This document shows positions 10,660 to 19,366 of a DNA stretch of 64,000 nt, piece after piece (position 1 is the stretch's first letter; each line of letters starts with the position of its first letter). The DNA lies in contig CAVTAI010000017.1 in assembly GCA_963732655.1 (NCBI GenBank), positions 1 to 64,000 of the forward strand, written 5' to 3'. The notes under the pieces are model-generated. The model was not told the origin of the DNA. It worked only from the letters and a program-made list of their open reading frames with translations, and made no database searches. The translations under genes were made by a program, and so were the position numbers. The DNA is from CAVTWS01 sp963732655. Its GTDB lineage: Bacteria > Actinomycetota > Acidimicrobiia > Acidimicrobiales > SHLQ01.

Positions 10660-10731
10660 GCACACTTCGTGCAGACTTCGTGGGCAGACTTGCGGGCAAA
10701 GCCCGTTCTCGAGCAGGTACTTCCCAAAAGT

Positions 10732-10755
10732 AAGCCCCCTTGTGACCAGGGCTTT
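10732..10755 (-). terminator. Probable terminator of the tRNA-fMet gene
   Basis: Reading on the minus strand, three bases after the tRNA 3' CCA, AAGCCC and GGGGCTT can pair around a loop and are followed by TACTTTT. Stem plus T-rich tail fits an intrinsic terminator. Confidence 0.55.
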
Positions 10756-10757
10756 CT

Positions 10758-10834
<77 letters not shown>

Positions 10835-10914
10835 ACGTGGTGGATCCCCATTCTGCCGCCCGGTTCGCCGACTCACAACCTGCGCCTCCGCGACGATGAC
10901 GCGGCCTCTGTCGC

Positions 10915-13330
10915 TCAGCTGACGCCGACTGGGCCTCGCTCCAGCAGGAGCATCATCTCGTCCGCCGGAACGGCCGGTGACCAGCGGTACCCCTGCATCA
11001 GGTGCACCCCGAGCTCCCGCAGCATCCGCTGCTGCTCGGGCCGCTCCACGCCTTCGGCCACCACGCTGTGCCCGAGGGTGGCCGACATGGCGACCACCGC
11101 CGACACGATCGCCTGGTCCGCCTCGTCCCGATCGATGTCCTCGACGAACGTCTTGTCGATCTTGATCGTCGACACCATCTCCAGCCGCTTCACGTGCCCG
11201 AGCGACGACAGCCCAGTACCGAAATCGTCGATGGCCAGCCGCACGCCGAGGTGCTCCAGCATGCGCAGCACGTCCAATGTCCGACCGTGCCCGTCGACCA
11301 CGACATCCTCGTTGATCTCGATCGTCAGCAGCTCCGGCGCCACCCCATGGCGGGCCAGGGCCCCACCGATTCGTTCCACGACCCGAGGTGCCAGGAGCTC
11401 CCGCTCGGACAGGTTCATGGCCACGCCGATCGGGTGCTCGGGGCTGACGCTTCGCATCCGGGCCGCCATCTCACAGGCCCGATCGGCCACGATCTCGCCG
11501 ATCTGCACGATCATCCCCGTCTCGTTGGCGACGGGCAGGAACCGCACCGGCCCCACCAGCCCGAACTCGGCCCGATCCCACCGGACGAGCGCCTCCACCG
11601 AGACGATGCGATCCTGGTCGACGTCGACGACCGGCTGGAAGTACACCTCGAGCTCGCCCCCGCTGATGGCGGACCGCAGCGAGTTCTCCAACTCCAGCCG
11701 ACTCGTGACCCGTTCGCGCAGCTTCTCGTCGAACACCGCGTACCCGTTGCCGCCGGCCGCCTTCGCCTCGTACATCGCGGCGTCAGCGTCACGCACCAGC
11801 GTCTCGGAATCGGCCTCTGCGGCGCGGGCGCAGGCGATGCCCACACTCGCCGTCAACGACAGCTCCAGCTGGCTGGTCTGCAGCGGCGACCGGAGTGACA
11901 CGACGATCTGGCGGGCCAGTGCCACGGCCTCGTCGGCCGACGACAGCCCGTCCACCACCACGACGAACTCGTCGCCGCCGAAGCGACTCAGGATCCCGAC
12001 ATCGCCGACCGTGCTGTGCAACCGTTCCGCCGCGGCCTTCAGCACCGTGTCACCGATGGAGTGGCCGAGGCTGTCGTTCACGATCTTGAGCCGGTCGAGG
12101 TCGATGAACAGCAACCCGATCATCCCGTCGTTCCGGTCGGTGCACAGCGACTGCACCACCTCCCGCATGGCGGATCGGTTGAGCAGCCCGGTCAAAGGAT
12201 CGTGGCGAGCTCGGTGCGATGTCGTGTCCAGCTCGTCCTGAATGTCCTCGGTCCGGTCGCCGAACTTCGTGCGGAGGCCGAGCACCAGGGCGAGCAGGAC
12301 GGCCACGAAGTAGCTGGCGGTGCGGGCCACACCCGACGTCGACGTGCCACCCGCCGGCAGGCCGAACAGCGGCCCGGCTTCGATCTCGACCTCGAACTCG
12401 AGGCCACCGCTCTCGAACCGGTCGAAGGACCGATGACCGATCTCCGCCTCGGGGGCGTCGGTCGACGCCACCAGTGGGCCACCGTCGGCCAGCCGCACGG
12501 TGATCCCGAGCTCCCGACTGAACGCCGTCAGGAGGTACGGCGGGTCGAGGCCACCGACGATCCAGCCCGACACCTCCGAGGCGTCGCGCTCCGGGTAGAC
12601 GGGCATGATCAGTGCGTAGCCGAACGTGCCCGTCGGGGCGTCGCCCCCCCTGACGTACTCCAGAACCGGGGCCATCACCGCGTCGATGTCGAGATCGAAC
12701 GACGACGACACGGGTCCGCTCGGATCGACGATCTCCTCGAACGCCGCGTCGAGGTCGAGCGGGACCGGGCCGTCCAACCTCGCCGCGTCCTCGAGGGCCG
12801 CTCTCGCCCGCGGCAGCGCGCTCGACGTCGATCATCGGGATGACGGGGTCGGTCTCCTGCTGGCCTTTGGCCCGGGTGATGAACATCATCGATCCCTCGG
12901 TCCCGTAGTGCAGGGACAGTGGGAGGACATCGGGTCCGACGAGCTCCCGTTCACGGACCGTGACGGCGAGCAGCTCGTCGGTCTCCACCCGCTCGATGTA
13001 GATGAGCAGCTGCCGGGAGCCCGGTTCGAGGTAACGGGACTGCTCGACGAACCAGTCGAAGTCCTCCGGCGTCGGCGGGTCATGGGTGCCCGTGAACGTG
13101 GCGATGTCCCTCAGGTCCGTGAGGTAGTTCTCGAGGTCCTGATCGATGGCCCGCTCGACCCGATCGGTCGTCTCCTGGAACCGTTCGGAGGCCTCCAGCC
13201 GGGCGTTGTCCTCCAGTTCGTCCGCCACCCGATCGCCACCGACTGCGCCGACCACCAAGACGGCGACCGCGGGAATGTATCCGAGCAGCCTCCAGCGCCG
13301 ACGATGGGACGGGTCCCGACCCTTGATCAC
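10915..13330 (-). CDS. CHASE-GGDEF-EAL membrane c-di-GMP enzyme (one frameshift)
   Basis: From GTG 13330 the order is: an N-terminal membrane helix (LLGYIPAVAVLVVGAVGG), an extracellular CHASE-like sensor (about residues 40-300), a second helix (TASYFVAVLLALVLGL), GGDEF with SRFGGDEFVVV, and EAL with VEALVRWDRAEFG. The EAL domain keeps its metal and catalytic residues: NLSERELL, TIEINEDVV, DDFGTGLSSL, KIDKTFV and EGVE. The GGDEF core is intact but lacks the RxxD inhibitory site. The protein would make or break cyclic di-GMP in response to an outside signal. A one-base indel at about 12811-12822 splits the CHASE domain; correcting it restores VERALPRARAALEDAARLDG and a protein of about 805 residues. 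As printed, the second half is open from 12777. Confidence 0.9.
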
Positions 13331-13455
13331 GTCCCCGAGATCGGCATCCGTCGAAGCCCTCTTGACGGGCTGATCGGCTCATTCCCCGGGCCGTTCGGCC
13401 CTGAACGAATGGGCCGAAGCGCCGGATCTGCGGCCGCGACGGCAGGCTGAGGGCC

Positions 13456-14928
13456 ATGATCGCTCCCTCCGGAATCGTCCTGGTGATCGGAGCGACCGGC
13501 TACATCGGGCGCCGCCTCGTCGGCGAGCTCGTCGACGGCGGCCAACGCGTGCGCTGCCTGGCCCGCCGGCCCGCCAAGCTCTCGGCGGAGACCTGGCGCG
13601 GCGACGTCGACGTCGTCGCTGGCGACGTGCTCGATCCCGCCTCGCTGGTACCGGCGCTCGTCGACGTCGATGTCATCTACTACCTGGTGCACTCCATCGG
13701 CGGGAACGGCGACTGGCAGGCCCGGGATCGGCAAGGTGCGGCCAACGTGGCGCAGGCCGCCGCCGAGGCGGGCGTCTCGCAGATCGTGTACCTCGGCGGG
13801 CTGGGCGACGAGCGCGACGAGGGGCTCTCGGCCCACCTGACGAGCCGGCACGAGGTCGGCCAGGCCCTGGCGTCGGGCCCCGTCCCGGTGACGGAGTTGC
13901 GCGCCGCCGTGGTGATCGGCTCGGGCAGCGCGTCGTTCGAGATGCTGCGCCACCTCGTCGAGGTGCTCCCGATGATGGTGACCCCGCGGTGGGTCCACAC
14001 GAACTGCCAGCCGATCGCCGTCCGCGACGTCCTGCACTACCTGCTCGCCGTGGCACGCAACGAGGCCGCGTTCGGTCGCATCCTCCAGATCGGCGGACCC
14101 GACGTCCTCACCTACCGCGAGATGATGCGGATCTTCGCCGAGGAAGCCGGGCTGAAGCACCGCTTCGTCGTCCCAGTGCCGGTGCTGTCGCCGTCGCTGT
14201 CGTCGCGCTGGATCGGCCTCGTCACGCCACTCCCGACAGATCTCGCCCGGCCCCTCGTCGCCAGCCTCGTCAACGACGTCGTGATGACCGACCACTCGAT
14301 CGACGACATCGTCCCCCACCAGCCGCTCCCGTACCGGCGGGCCGTGCAGTTCGCCCTACGCCGCGTGGCCGACCTCGACGTGCTCACCAGCTGGGCCGAC
14401 GCCGAGCTCTACGGGCGAACCCCCGCCGACCCCATGCCCACCGACCCCGACTGGTCCGGCGGCACCGTCTACGAGGACCTCCAGCAGCGGTTCGTCGATG
14501 CTCCCCCCGAGCGCGTCTTCGCCGTCATCGAGGGCATCGGTGGCGACCGGGGCTGGTTCGCCGCCGGCGCCCTGTGGCAGGTGCGCGGCCTGTTCGACCG
14601 CCTCATCGGCGGCATCGGACTCCGCCGCGGCCGCCGCCATCCTGACCGGCTCCGCATCGGCGACGCCCTCGACTTCTGGCGGGTCGAGACCCTGGAACGG
14701 CCCGAGCTGCTGCGGCTCCGAGCCGAGATGCGCCTACCCGGCGACGCCTGGCTGCAATGGGACGTTGCACCCGCAGCCGACGGCACGACGTTCGTCGAGC
14801 AGCGCGCCCGGTTCGTGCCGAGGGGCCTCTTCGGGCGGCTGTACTGGGCCGCCCTCCTGCCGTTCCACCGGGTGGTGTTCAGGCCCATGCTGCGCGAGAT
14901 CGCCCGCCGGGCCGAGGACGACACCTGA
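13456..14928 (+). CDS. NAD(P)-binding SDR-like protein with C-terminal DUF2867/SRPBCC domain
   Basis: The 490-residue protein opens with a Rossmann motif, VLVIGATGYIGRRL, followed by RCLARRPAKL, so it is an atypical extended SDR of the NmrA/YbjT kind. The second half (from about residue 330, TVYEDLQQRFVDAPPERVF) matches the layout of DUF2867, a START/SRPBCC-like fold. This fusion is common in actinobacteria and is annotated as an NAD-dependent epimerase or DUF2867 protein. The substrate is unknown. The gene is divergent from the c-di-GMP enzyme with 125 bases between starts. The peptidase gene follows 34 bases downstream with its own binding site, so they may be co-transcribed. Confidence 0.8.
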   Translation: MIAPSGIVLVIGATGYIGRRLVGELVDGGQRVRCLARRPAKLSAETWRGDVDVVAGDVLDPASLVPALVDVDVIYYLVHSIGGNGDWQARDRQGAANVAQAAAEAGVSQIVYLGGLGDERDEGLSAHLTSRHEVGQALASGPVPVTELRAAVVIGSGSASFEMLRHLVEVLPMMVTPRWVHTNCQPIAVRDVLHYLLAVARNEAAFGRILQIGGPDVLTYREMMRIFAEEAGLKHRFVVPVPVLSPSLSSRWIGLVTPLPTDLARPLVASLVNDVVMTDHSIDDIVPHQPLPYRRAVQFALRRVADLDVLTSWADAELYGRTPADPMPTDPDWSGGTVYEDLQQRFVDAPPERVFAVIEGIGGDRGWFAAGALWQVRGLFDRLIGGIGLRRGRRHPDRLRIGDALDFWRVETLERPELLRLRAEMRLPGDAWLQWDVAPAADGTTFVEQRARFVPRGLFGRLYWAALLPFHRVVFRPMLREIARRAEDDT

Positions 14929-14962
14929 ACTACACTTGCGGGCACCGACCCCGGAGGTCTCC

Positions 14963-16309
14963 ATGGCCCGGATCGCGCTCACACGAGTCGCTCCTCTCGT
15001 CCTCACCGCGCTGATGTTCGCCTCCTGCGGGGACGACGACGACAGCACTGGCGGCGCCTCCGACGAGGCCAGCGAGACCACGGTGGCCGCCGACCCGACC
15101 ACCACCGTCCCGCCGACCGAGACCGACGGCAGCACCGACACGACCACCACGGCGCCGCCCGAGGCCACCACCACAACCTCCGCGGACGGCTCGGAAGCCG
15201 ACATCGAGGTCCCCGACTACGGCCAGATCGTCGCCACCCTGGCGTCCGACGAGCTCGGCGGCCGCGACAACCTCACCGATTTCGGCGAAGCCTCCCGCGA
15301 AGCCCTGGTCGACCAGCTCAGCCCGTTCGCCCAGCCGCTCGACGGCGCCACCGACGACCGCGCCGCCTACTTCGCGCCGTTCGCCGAGGGCGTCAACGTG
15401 CTGGCCCTCATACCCGGAACCGACCTCGCCGACGAGTACGTGGTCGTCGGCGCCCACTACGACCATCTGGGCAGTGACTGCCTTTCCCTCGACGAGGCCG
15501 ACACCATCTGCAACGGCGCCACGGACAACGCCGCGGGCGTGGCCGCCGCCCTCCAGATCGGGCGCTCCATCGCCGCCGGCACCGAAGCACCCCGCCGCTC
15601 GATCATCCTCGCCTTCTGGGACAGCGAGGAGGACAACTTGCTCGGCTCCGCCGCGTTCGTCGCCGCTCCACCCCGCCCGCTCGAATCCATCGTCGGCTAC
15701 GTCAACTTCGACATCCAGGGTTCCAACCTCTCCCCCGCCCTCGCCAACATCACGATCATGGTCGGCTCCGAGACCGGCGGCCCGTCTCTCGTCGCCGCCG
15801 CCACGGCCGCCACCGCGGCATCGACCCTCGACACCGTCGACCTCAGCCTGCTCTTTGGTCAGGGCCGCAGCGACCACGCCGTCTTCGCCGGTGTCGGCGT
15901 GCCGTCGGTGTTCTTCACCGACGCGAACGGCCCCTGCTACCACACCACCGGCGACGACCTCTCCGTCGTCGACTTCGACAAGCTGGCCCAGCAGATCGCC
16001 ACCGGCGAGGCCCTCACCCGGGACCTCATGAACACCGACACGCCTCCCGCGTTCGACCCCGCGGCCCCGGTCGCGACCTACGACGACGCGGTCGCGATCA
16101 ACGAGGTCCTCCTCGCCGTCGAGCCCGACCTCGGCCTCTTCCCCGACGGGGTCGTGACCTTCTACGACGGCTTCCGCACCGAGCTCGGGGCGATCGTCGG
16201 CGCCGGCGCCGAGGCCTTCGACGACACGGCCACCGCCACCCTGCTCGGCGGATCGGTCCAGCTCGTCGACGCCCTCACCCAGTCGGACTGCGACGGCTTC
16301 CTCGACTGA
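14963..16309 (+). CDS. M28-family zinc aminopeptidase, predicted lipoprotein
   Basis: ATG 14963 is preceded by GGAGG. The signal peptide ends in a lipobox (LMFASC), and a 50-residue Thr/Asp/Ser-rich linker follows. The M28 domain has all five metal ligands: GAHYDHLG (His), NGATDNAAG (Asp), WDSEEDNLLGS (catalytic and ligand Glu), YVNFDIQG (Asp) and CYHTTGDDLS (His). The product is 448 residues and would be tethered to the outer face of the membrane, cleaving N-terminal residues from extracellular peptides. About 120 residues after the catalytic domain are of unknown function. The Thr-rich spacer is like those of other surface proteins in this window. Confidence 0.9.
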   Translation: MARIALTRVAPLVLTALMFASCGDDDDSTGGASDEASETTVAADPTTTVPPTETDGSTDTTTTAPPEATTTTSADGSEADIEVPDYGQIVATLASDELGGRDNLTDFGEASREALVDQLSPFAQPLDGATDDRAAYFAPFAEGVNVLALIPGTDLADEYVVVGAHYDHLGSDCLSLDEADTICNGATDNAAGVAAALQIGRSIAAGTEAPRRSIILAFWDSEEDNLLGSAAFVAAPPRPLESIVGYVNFDIQGSNLSPALANITIMVGSETGGPSLVAAATAATAASTLDTVDLSLLFGQGRSDHAVFAGVGVPSVFFTDANGPCYHTTGDDLSVVDFDKLAQQIATGEALTRDLMNTDTPPAFDPAAPVATYDDAVAINEVLLAVEPDLGLFPDGVVTFYDGFRTELGAIVGAGAEAFDDTATATLLGGSVQLVDALTQSDCDGFLD

Positions 16310-16373
16310 CAATGGCGCCGGGGCCGACCGCCGATCGCTTCAATTCCCGGCTCCCGATCCGCCCCGCGGCCGC

Positions 16374-17414
16374 TCACGCCCAGGGGTCCACCAGCACCTT
16401 GCCGTCACCCCGACCGGCCGCCGTCTCGATGACCACCTCGAGCACCTCCGACAGCGCCACGTCACGATCACCGAGCACGGCGTCGACCGGGATCGACCCG
16501 GTGGCCAGCAGCTCGAGCGCCCGCTCGAACCCGTCGTGGTCGTGGTTGAAGGCCGCGGTGATGGTGAGCTCCATGACCATGAGCCGGATGTGGTTCAGGC
16601 GCGGCATGTCCGGGTTGCCGGTACCGACGAGTACGAGCGTCCCGCCCCAGTCGAGCTGCTCCAGACCCCCGGTCACCGCCTTCAGGTTGCCGCTGCACTC
16701 GATGACTATGTCGTACGGATCCCCGACCGGTTGCAGACCGCTGGCCGGCCGCTCCAGCTCCTCGGGAGCCACCACCCGCGTGGCGCCGGCGGCGAGCGCC
16801 CGCTCGCGGCGGGTCGGCGACGGTTCGCTGACGACGATGCTGCCCACCCCCAGATGGGAGAGGGCGGCGACGGTCAGCAGGCCGATCGGCCCCGCCCCCG
16901 TCACGAGCACCCGGTCGCCGGCCTCCACCTGCGCCACGGTGATGCCGTGCAGAGCCACGGCCAGGGGTTCGGTCAGCGCTGCGGCCCGATCGCTGACCGG
17001 ATCGGGAATGCGCAACACCCGGCCGGCCCTGGTCACGAAGTACTCGGCGTAGGCGCCGGTGAAGGCGAGATGATCGGTCGGGGGAAGGTTCCGACAGACC
17101 GTCGAGCGGCCCCGTCGACAGGCCCGACACGTCCCGCAGGCGGACTCACCCCCGGACACAACCCGCCACCCGACCATCGCCGGGTCGACCGACGGACCCA
17201 CCGCCACGATCTCGCCGGACCACTCGTGGCCGAGGATCGAACCCGGCCGGGCGAAGCCGTCGGTCACCAGGTGGACATCGCTCCCGCACACCCCGCACCG
17301 CGAGACCCGCACCAGCACACCGTCGACACCGAGCTCGGGGACGGGCACCTGCTGCACTGCCATGTCGGAGGCGCCCCGGTACACCACCGCCCGCATCGTC
17401 GATGGAACCGTCAT
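16374..17414 (-). CDS. Zinc-dependent alcohol dehydrogenase (MDR superfamily)
   Basis: This is a 346-residue medium-chain dehydrogenase. The start ATG 17414 (MTVPSTMRAVVYRG) is chosen over upstream in-frame codons because the family begins with MRAVVY. Catalytic zinc ligands lie in CGVCGSDVH and GHEWSGEI; the structural zinc lobe is CGTCRACRRGRSTVC. The NAD(P)-binding motif is VLVTGAGPIGLL. Closest in style to sorbitol/threonine dehydrogenase-like enzymes; the substrate is not evident. The gene stands alone, divergent from the YbaK-like gene. Confidence 0.88.
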   Translation of the reverse strand: MTVPSTMRAVVYRGASDMAVQQVPVPELGVDGVLVRVSRCGVCGSDVHLVTDGFARPGSILGHEWSGEIVAVGPSVDPAMVGWRVVSGGESACGTCRACRRGRSTVCRNLPPTDHLAFTGAYAEYFVTRAGRVLRIPDPVSDRAAALTEPLAVALHGITVAQVEAGDRVLVTGAGPIGLLTVAALSHLGVGSIVVSEPSPTRRERALAAGATRVVAPEELERPASGLQPVGDPYDIVIECSGNLKAVTGGLEQLDWGGTLVLVGTGNPDMPRLNHIRLMVMELTITAAFNHDHDGFERALELLATGSIPVDAVLGDRDVALSEVLEVVIETAAGRGDGKVLVDPWA

Positions 17415-17500
17415 GGGGCCGATGTTAGGCCCCGGGCCGGAGCGGCGCTCGCACTTCGCCTCGGCGCCCGCTTCGGGTGCGGCCGGTACCATGCCCGCCG

Positions 17501-17992
17501 ATGGACCCCGAATCCCGCATCCGGGAATCGCTGGCCGGTCTCGGCATCGGTCACGAGATCGTCGCCTGCAACCCCGACCTCGCCGATACCGCCGCCTTCT
17601 GTGGGGCCTACGGCTACGCCGCCGAGGACTCGGCGAGCACGATCATCGTCGTCGGTAAGGCCGATCCACCCCGCTACGTCGCCTGCGTGGTGCTGGCCAC
17701 CACCCGGCTCGACGTCAACGGAACCGTGCGTCGGCGCCTGGGCATGCGCAAGGCGTCCTTCGTCAACGCCGACGACACCGCCGTGATCACCGGAATGCTG
17801 ATCGGTGGCGTCACGCCGTTCGCCCTCCCGGAGGAGATGCCGGTATGGGTCGACAGCCAGGTCATGCTGCGGACTCGGATCGTCCTCGGCGGCGGCAGCC
17901 GGAGCTGCAAGGTGGTGGGCCCACCGTCGTTGCTCGGTGCCCTGCCGTCCGTGGAGATCGTCGACGGCCTGGCCAGCCGGCCGAGCCTCTGA
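17501..17992 (+). CDS. YbaK/ProX-type aminoacyl-tRNA deacylase
   Basis: The 163-residue protein has the YbaK/ProRS-INS fold pattern: HEIVACNPDLADTAAF, then SASTIIVVGKADP and the conserved RRRLGMRKASFVNADD, which supplies the Lys that clears mischarged tRNA, and VTPFALPEEMPVWVD near the end. Members hydrolyse mischarged aminoacyl-tRNA; the specificity is not predictable here. The ATG at 17501 is used because the ATG at 17491 is in another frame. Its TGA overlaps the start of the glycosylase gene (TGATG), so the two are translationally coupled. Confidence 0.82.
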   Translation: MDPESRIRESLAGLGIGHEIVACNPDLADTAAFCGAYGYAAEDSASTIIVVGKADPPRYVACVVLATTRLDVNGTVRRRLGMRKASFVNADDTAVITGMLIGGVTPFALPEEMPVWVDSQVMLRTRIVLGGGSRSCKVVGPPSLLGALPSVEIVDGLASRPSL

Positions 17993-18570
17993 TGGCCGCC
18001 GGGCGGTTCTCACGGGCCGAGCTCGAGGCGTTCCGCGGCGCCCGCGTCGACGATCTGCTCGGCCCCCGGGTGCGGCTCCTGTTCGTCGGCATCAACCCCG
18101 GCCTCTGGACCGCCGCCGCCAACGCCCACTTCGCCCGCCCCGGCAACCGGTTCTGGCCCGCCCTGCACCGCTCGGGTATCACCTCGCACCTCATCGACGC
18201 CAGTGCCGGACTGAGCCCGGAAGACCGAGCCGTGCTCGACGAGCGCGGCATCGGCATCTCCAACATCGTCCCCATCGCCACCGCCCGGGCCGACGAGCTC
18301 ACCGGCGCGGAGCTCCACGCCGGTGCCATCGAGCTCCGCGCTCTCGTCGAGCGGGTGCGACCCCGTGTGGTCGCGGTGCTGGGGCTGACCGCCTATCGGC
18401 GCGCCTTCGCACGACCGAAGGCCGCGGCCGGCCGCCAGCACGAACCGTTGGCCGGAGCCGAGCTGTGGGTGCTGCCGAATCCGAGCGGTCTCAACGCCCA
18501 CGAAACCGCCGACTCGCTCGCGGTCGCGTACGGCGCCGCCGCAGCCGCGGCGGGCGTGCTCACGGACTGA
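17992..18570 (+). CDS. mug: Mismatch-specific uracil-DNA glycosylase (MUG/TDG family)
   Basis: The 192-residue protein carries the MUG/TDG signatures: LLFVGINPGLWTAAANAHF (the GINPG active-site loop with Asn), RPGNRFWPALHRSG, and the second motif LPNPSGLNAH. The family removes uracil or thymine from G:U and G:T mismatches, the first step of base excision repair. It is coupled to the YbaK-like gene by a 1-base stop/start overlap, and ends only 7 bases from the convergent Bax1-like gene. Confidence 0.88.
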   Translation: MAAGRFSRAELEAFRGARVDDLLGPRVRLLFVGINPGLWTAAANAHFARPGNRFWPALHRSGITSHLIDASAGLSPEDRAVLDERGIGISNIVPIATARADELTGAELHAGAIELRALVERVRPRVVAVLGLTAYRRAFARPKAAAGRQHEPLAGAELWVLPNPSGLNAHETADSLAVAYGAAAAAAGVLTD

Positions 18571-18577
18571 CGACGCC

Positions 18578-19285
18578 TCAGCGGCGACTGGACATCAGGC
18601 GCAGGACGTACCAGAACAGCGTCATCACCGAGGCGAACAGCTGCACCGCCGCCCCGACATGGGCGGTCGCCGGGTACCGCCGGACGATCTGCTGGGTCTG
18701 GTACAGGATCGATCCGCCGGCGAGCCCGATCATGGCGATCGAGAACCACGTGCCGAGCTCGGCGCCGAACGCCACCGCGCCGACGATGGCCACCAAGGCC
18801 AGCACGCCGCCCCACATCACGAGCGGGCGGATGAACGACAGGTCCTTGCGGGTGAACATGGCGACCGCGGTGAGCCCACCGAAGCCGACACCGGTGATCA
18901 CCGCGGCCCCGGCGATGGTGCCGCCGCCCCCGGAGGTCCCGTAGTACACCATGTAGAGGAACGGGGCGAAGATGACCGCCTCCGCCGCCGCCAGGCCGAA
19001 CAGGCCGCCGTACTGGCGGGCCGGGTTCAACAGGTCGTGCGACGCCTGGGTGGCCAACCAGTTGACGATCATGAAGCCGCCGAGGACCAGCAGCCACGTG
19101 CCGCGGCTCCCCGCGATGAGGTCGTACAGCTTCTCGGCCGCCCCGATCTTGAAGAGGATGAACTCGAACGCGACGAACGCCGCCAGAGCCAACCCGAGGT
19201 GCTGGTACACCCGCGTGAGGAACGCCGTGCGCTCCTCCTCGGGAAGGGTGATGACCGCCGGGCCGTGATACGCCGTGGACGCCAT
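18578..19285 (-). CDS. Bax inhibitor-1/YccA-family membrane protein
   Basis: This 235-residue protein has seven hydrophobic segments and a short cytoplasmic N-terminus (MASTAYHGPAVITLPEEE). The BI-1 features are the early RVYQHLGLALAAFVAFEF and the C-terminal LFASVMTLFWYVLRLMSSRR. ATG 19285 has a strong AGGAGG nine bases upstream. Bacterial members (YccA, YetJ) are inner-membrane proteins linked to FtsH modulation or pH-sensitive calcium leak; which role applies is unknown. Confidence 0.85.
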   Translation of the reverse strand: MASTAYHGPAVITLPEEERTAFLTRVYQHLGLALAAFVAFEFILFKIGAAEKLYDLIAGSRGTWLLVLGGFMIVNWLATQASHDLLNPARQYGGLFGLAAAEAVIFAPFLYMVYYGTSGGGGTIAGAAVITGVGFGGLTAVAMFTRKDLSFIRPLVMWGGVLALVAIVGAVAFGAELGTWFSIAMIGLAGGSILYQTQQIVRRYPATAHVGAAVQLFASVMTLFWYVLRLMSSRR

Positions 19286-19366
19286 GGCGATGTCCCTCCT
19301 ATCTCGTGGAACGCCGCTGACTCGTGGAGAGTCGATGGACGTGGGACGAGGTCAGCCTAATGGGGG

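Larger units (their letters stand above)
8934..10660 (-). mobile_element. IS481-family insertion sequence with multi-copy terminal repeats
   Basis: A single DDE transposase gene on the minus strand is bracketed by GGTACC-containing repeats: two at the left end (8934-8953, 8960-8978) and four in opposite orientation at the right end (10556-10659). This is what repeated transposase-binding sites at the two ends of an element would look like. The exact tips and target duplication cannot be fixed from the sequence. The element lies about 100 bases from the tRNA-fMet gene. Its coding region is heavily frameshifted, like everything to its left. Confidence 0.65.

Noticed and set aside
10915..12777. 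GGDEF-EAL protein as a complete 620-residue protein starting at 12777
   Set aside because: The start would fall inside the CHASE domain, and the missing N-terminal half with its membrane helix lies in the adjacent frame just upstream.
14930..16312. A 460-codon minus-strand frame rich in Gly, Val and Asp
   Set aside because: Antisense to the M28 peptidase, whose five metal ligands and lipobox show the coding strand.
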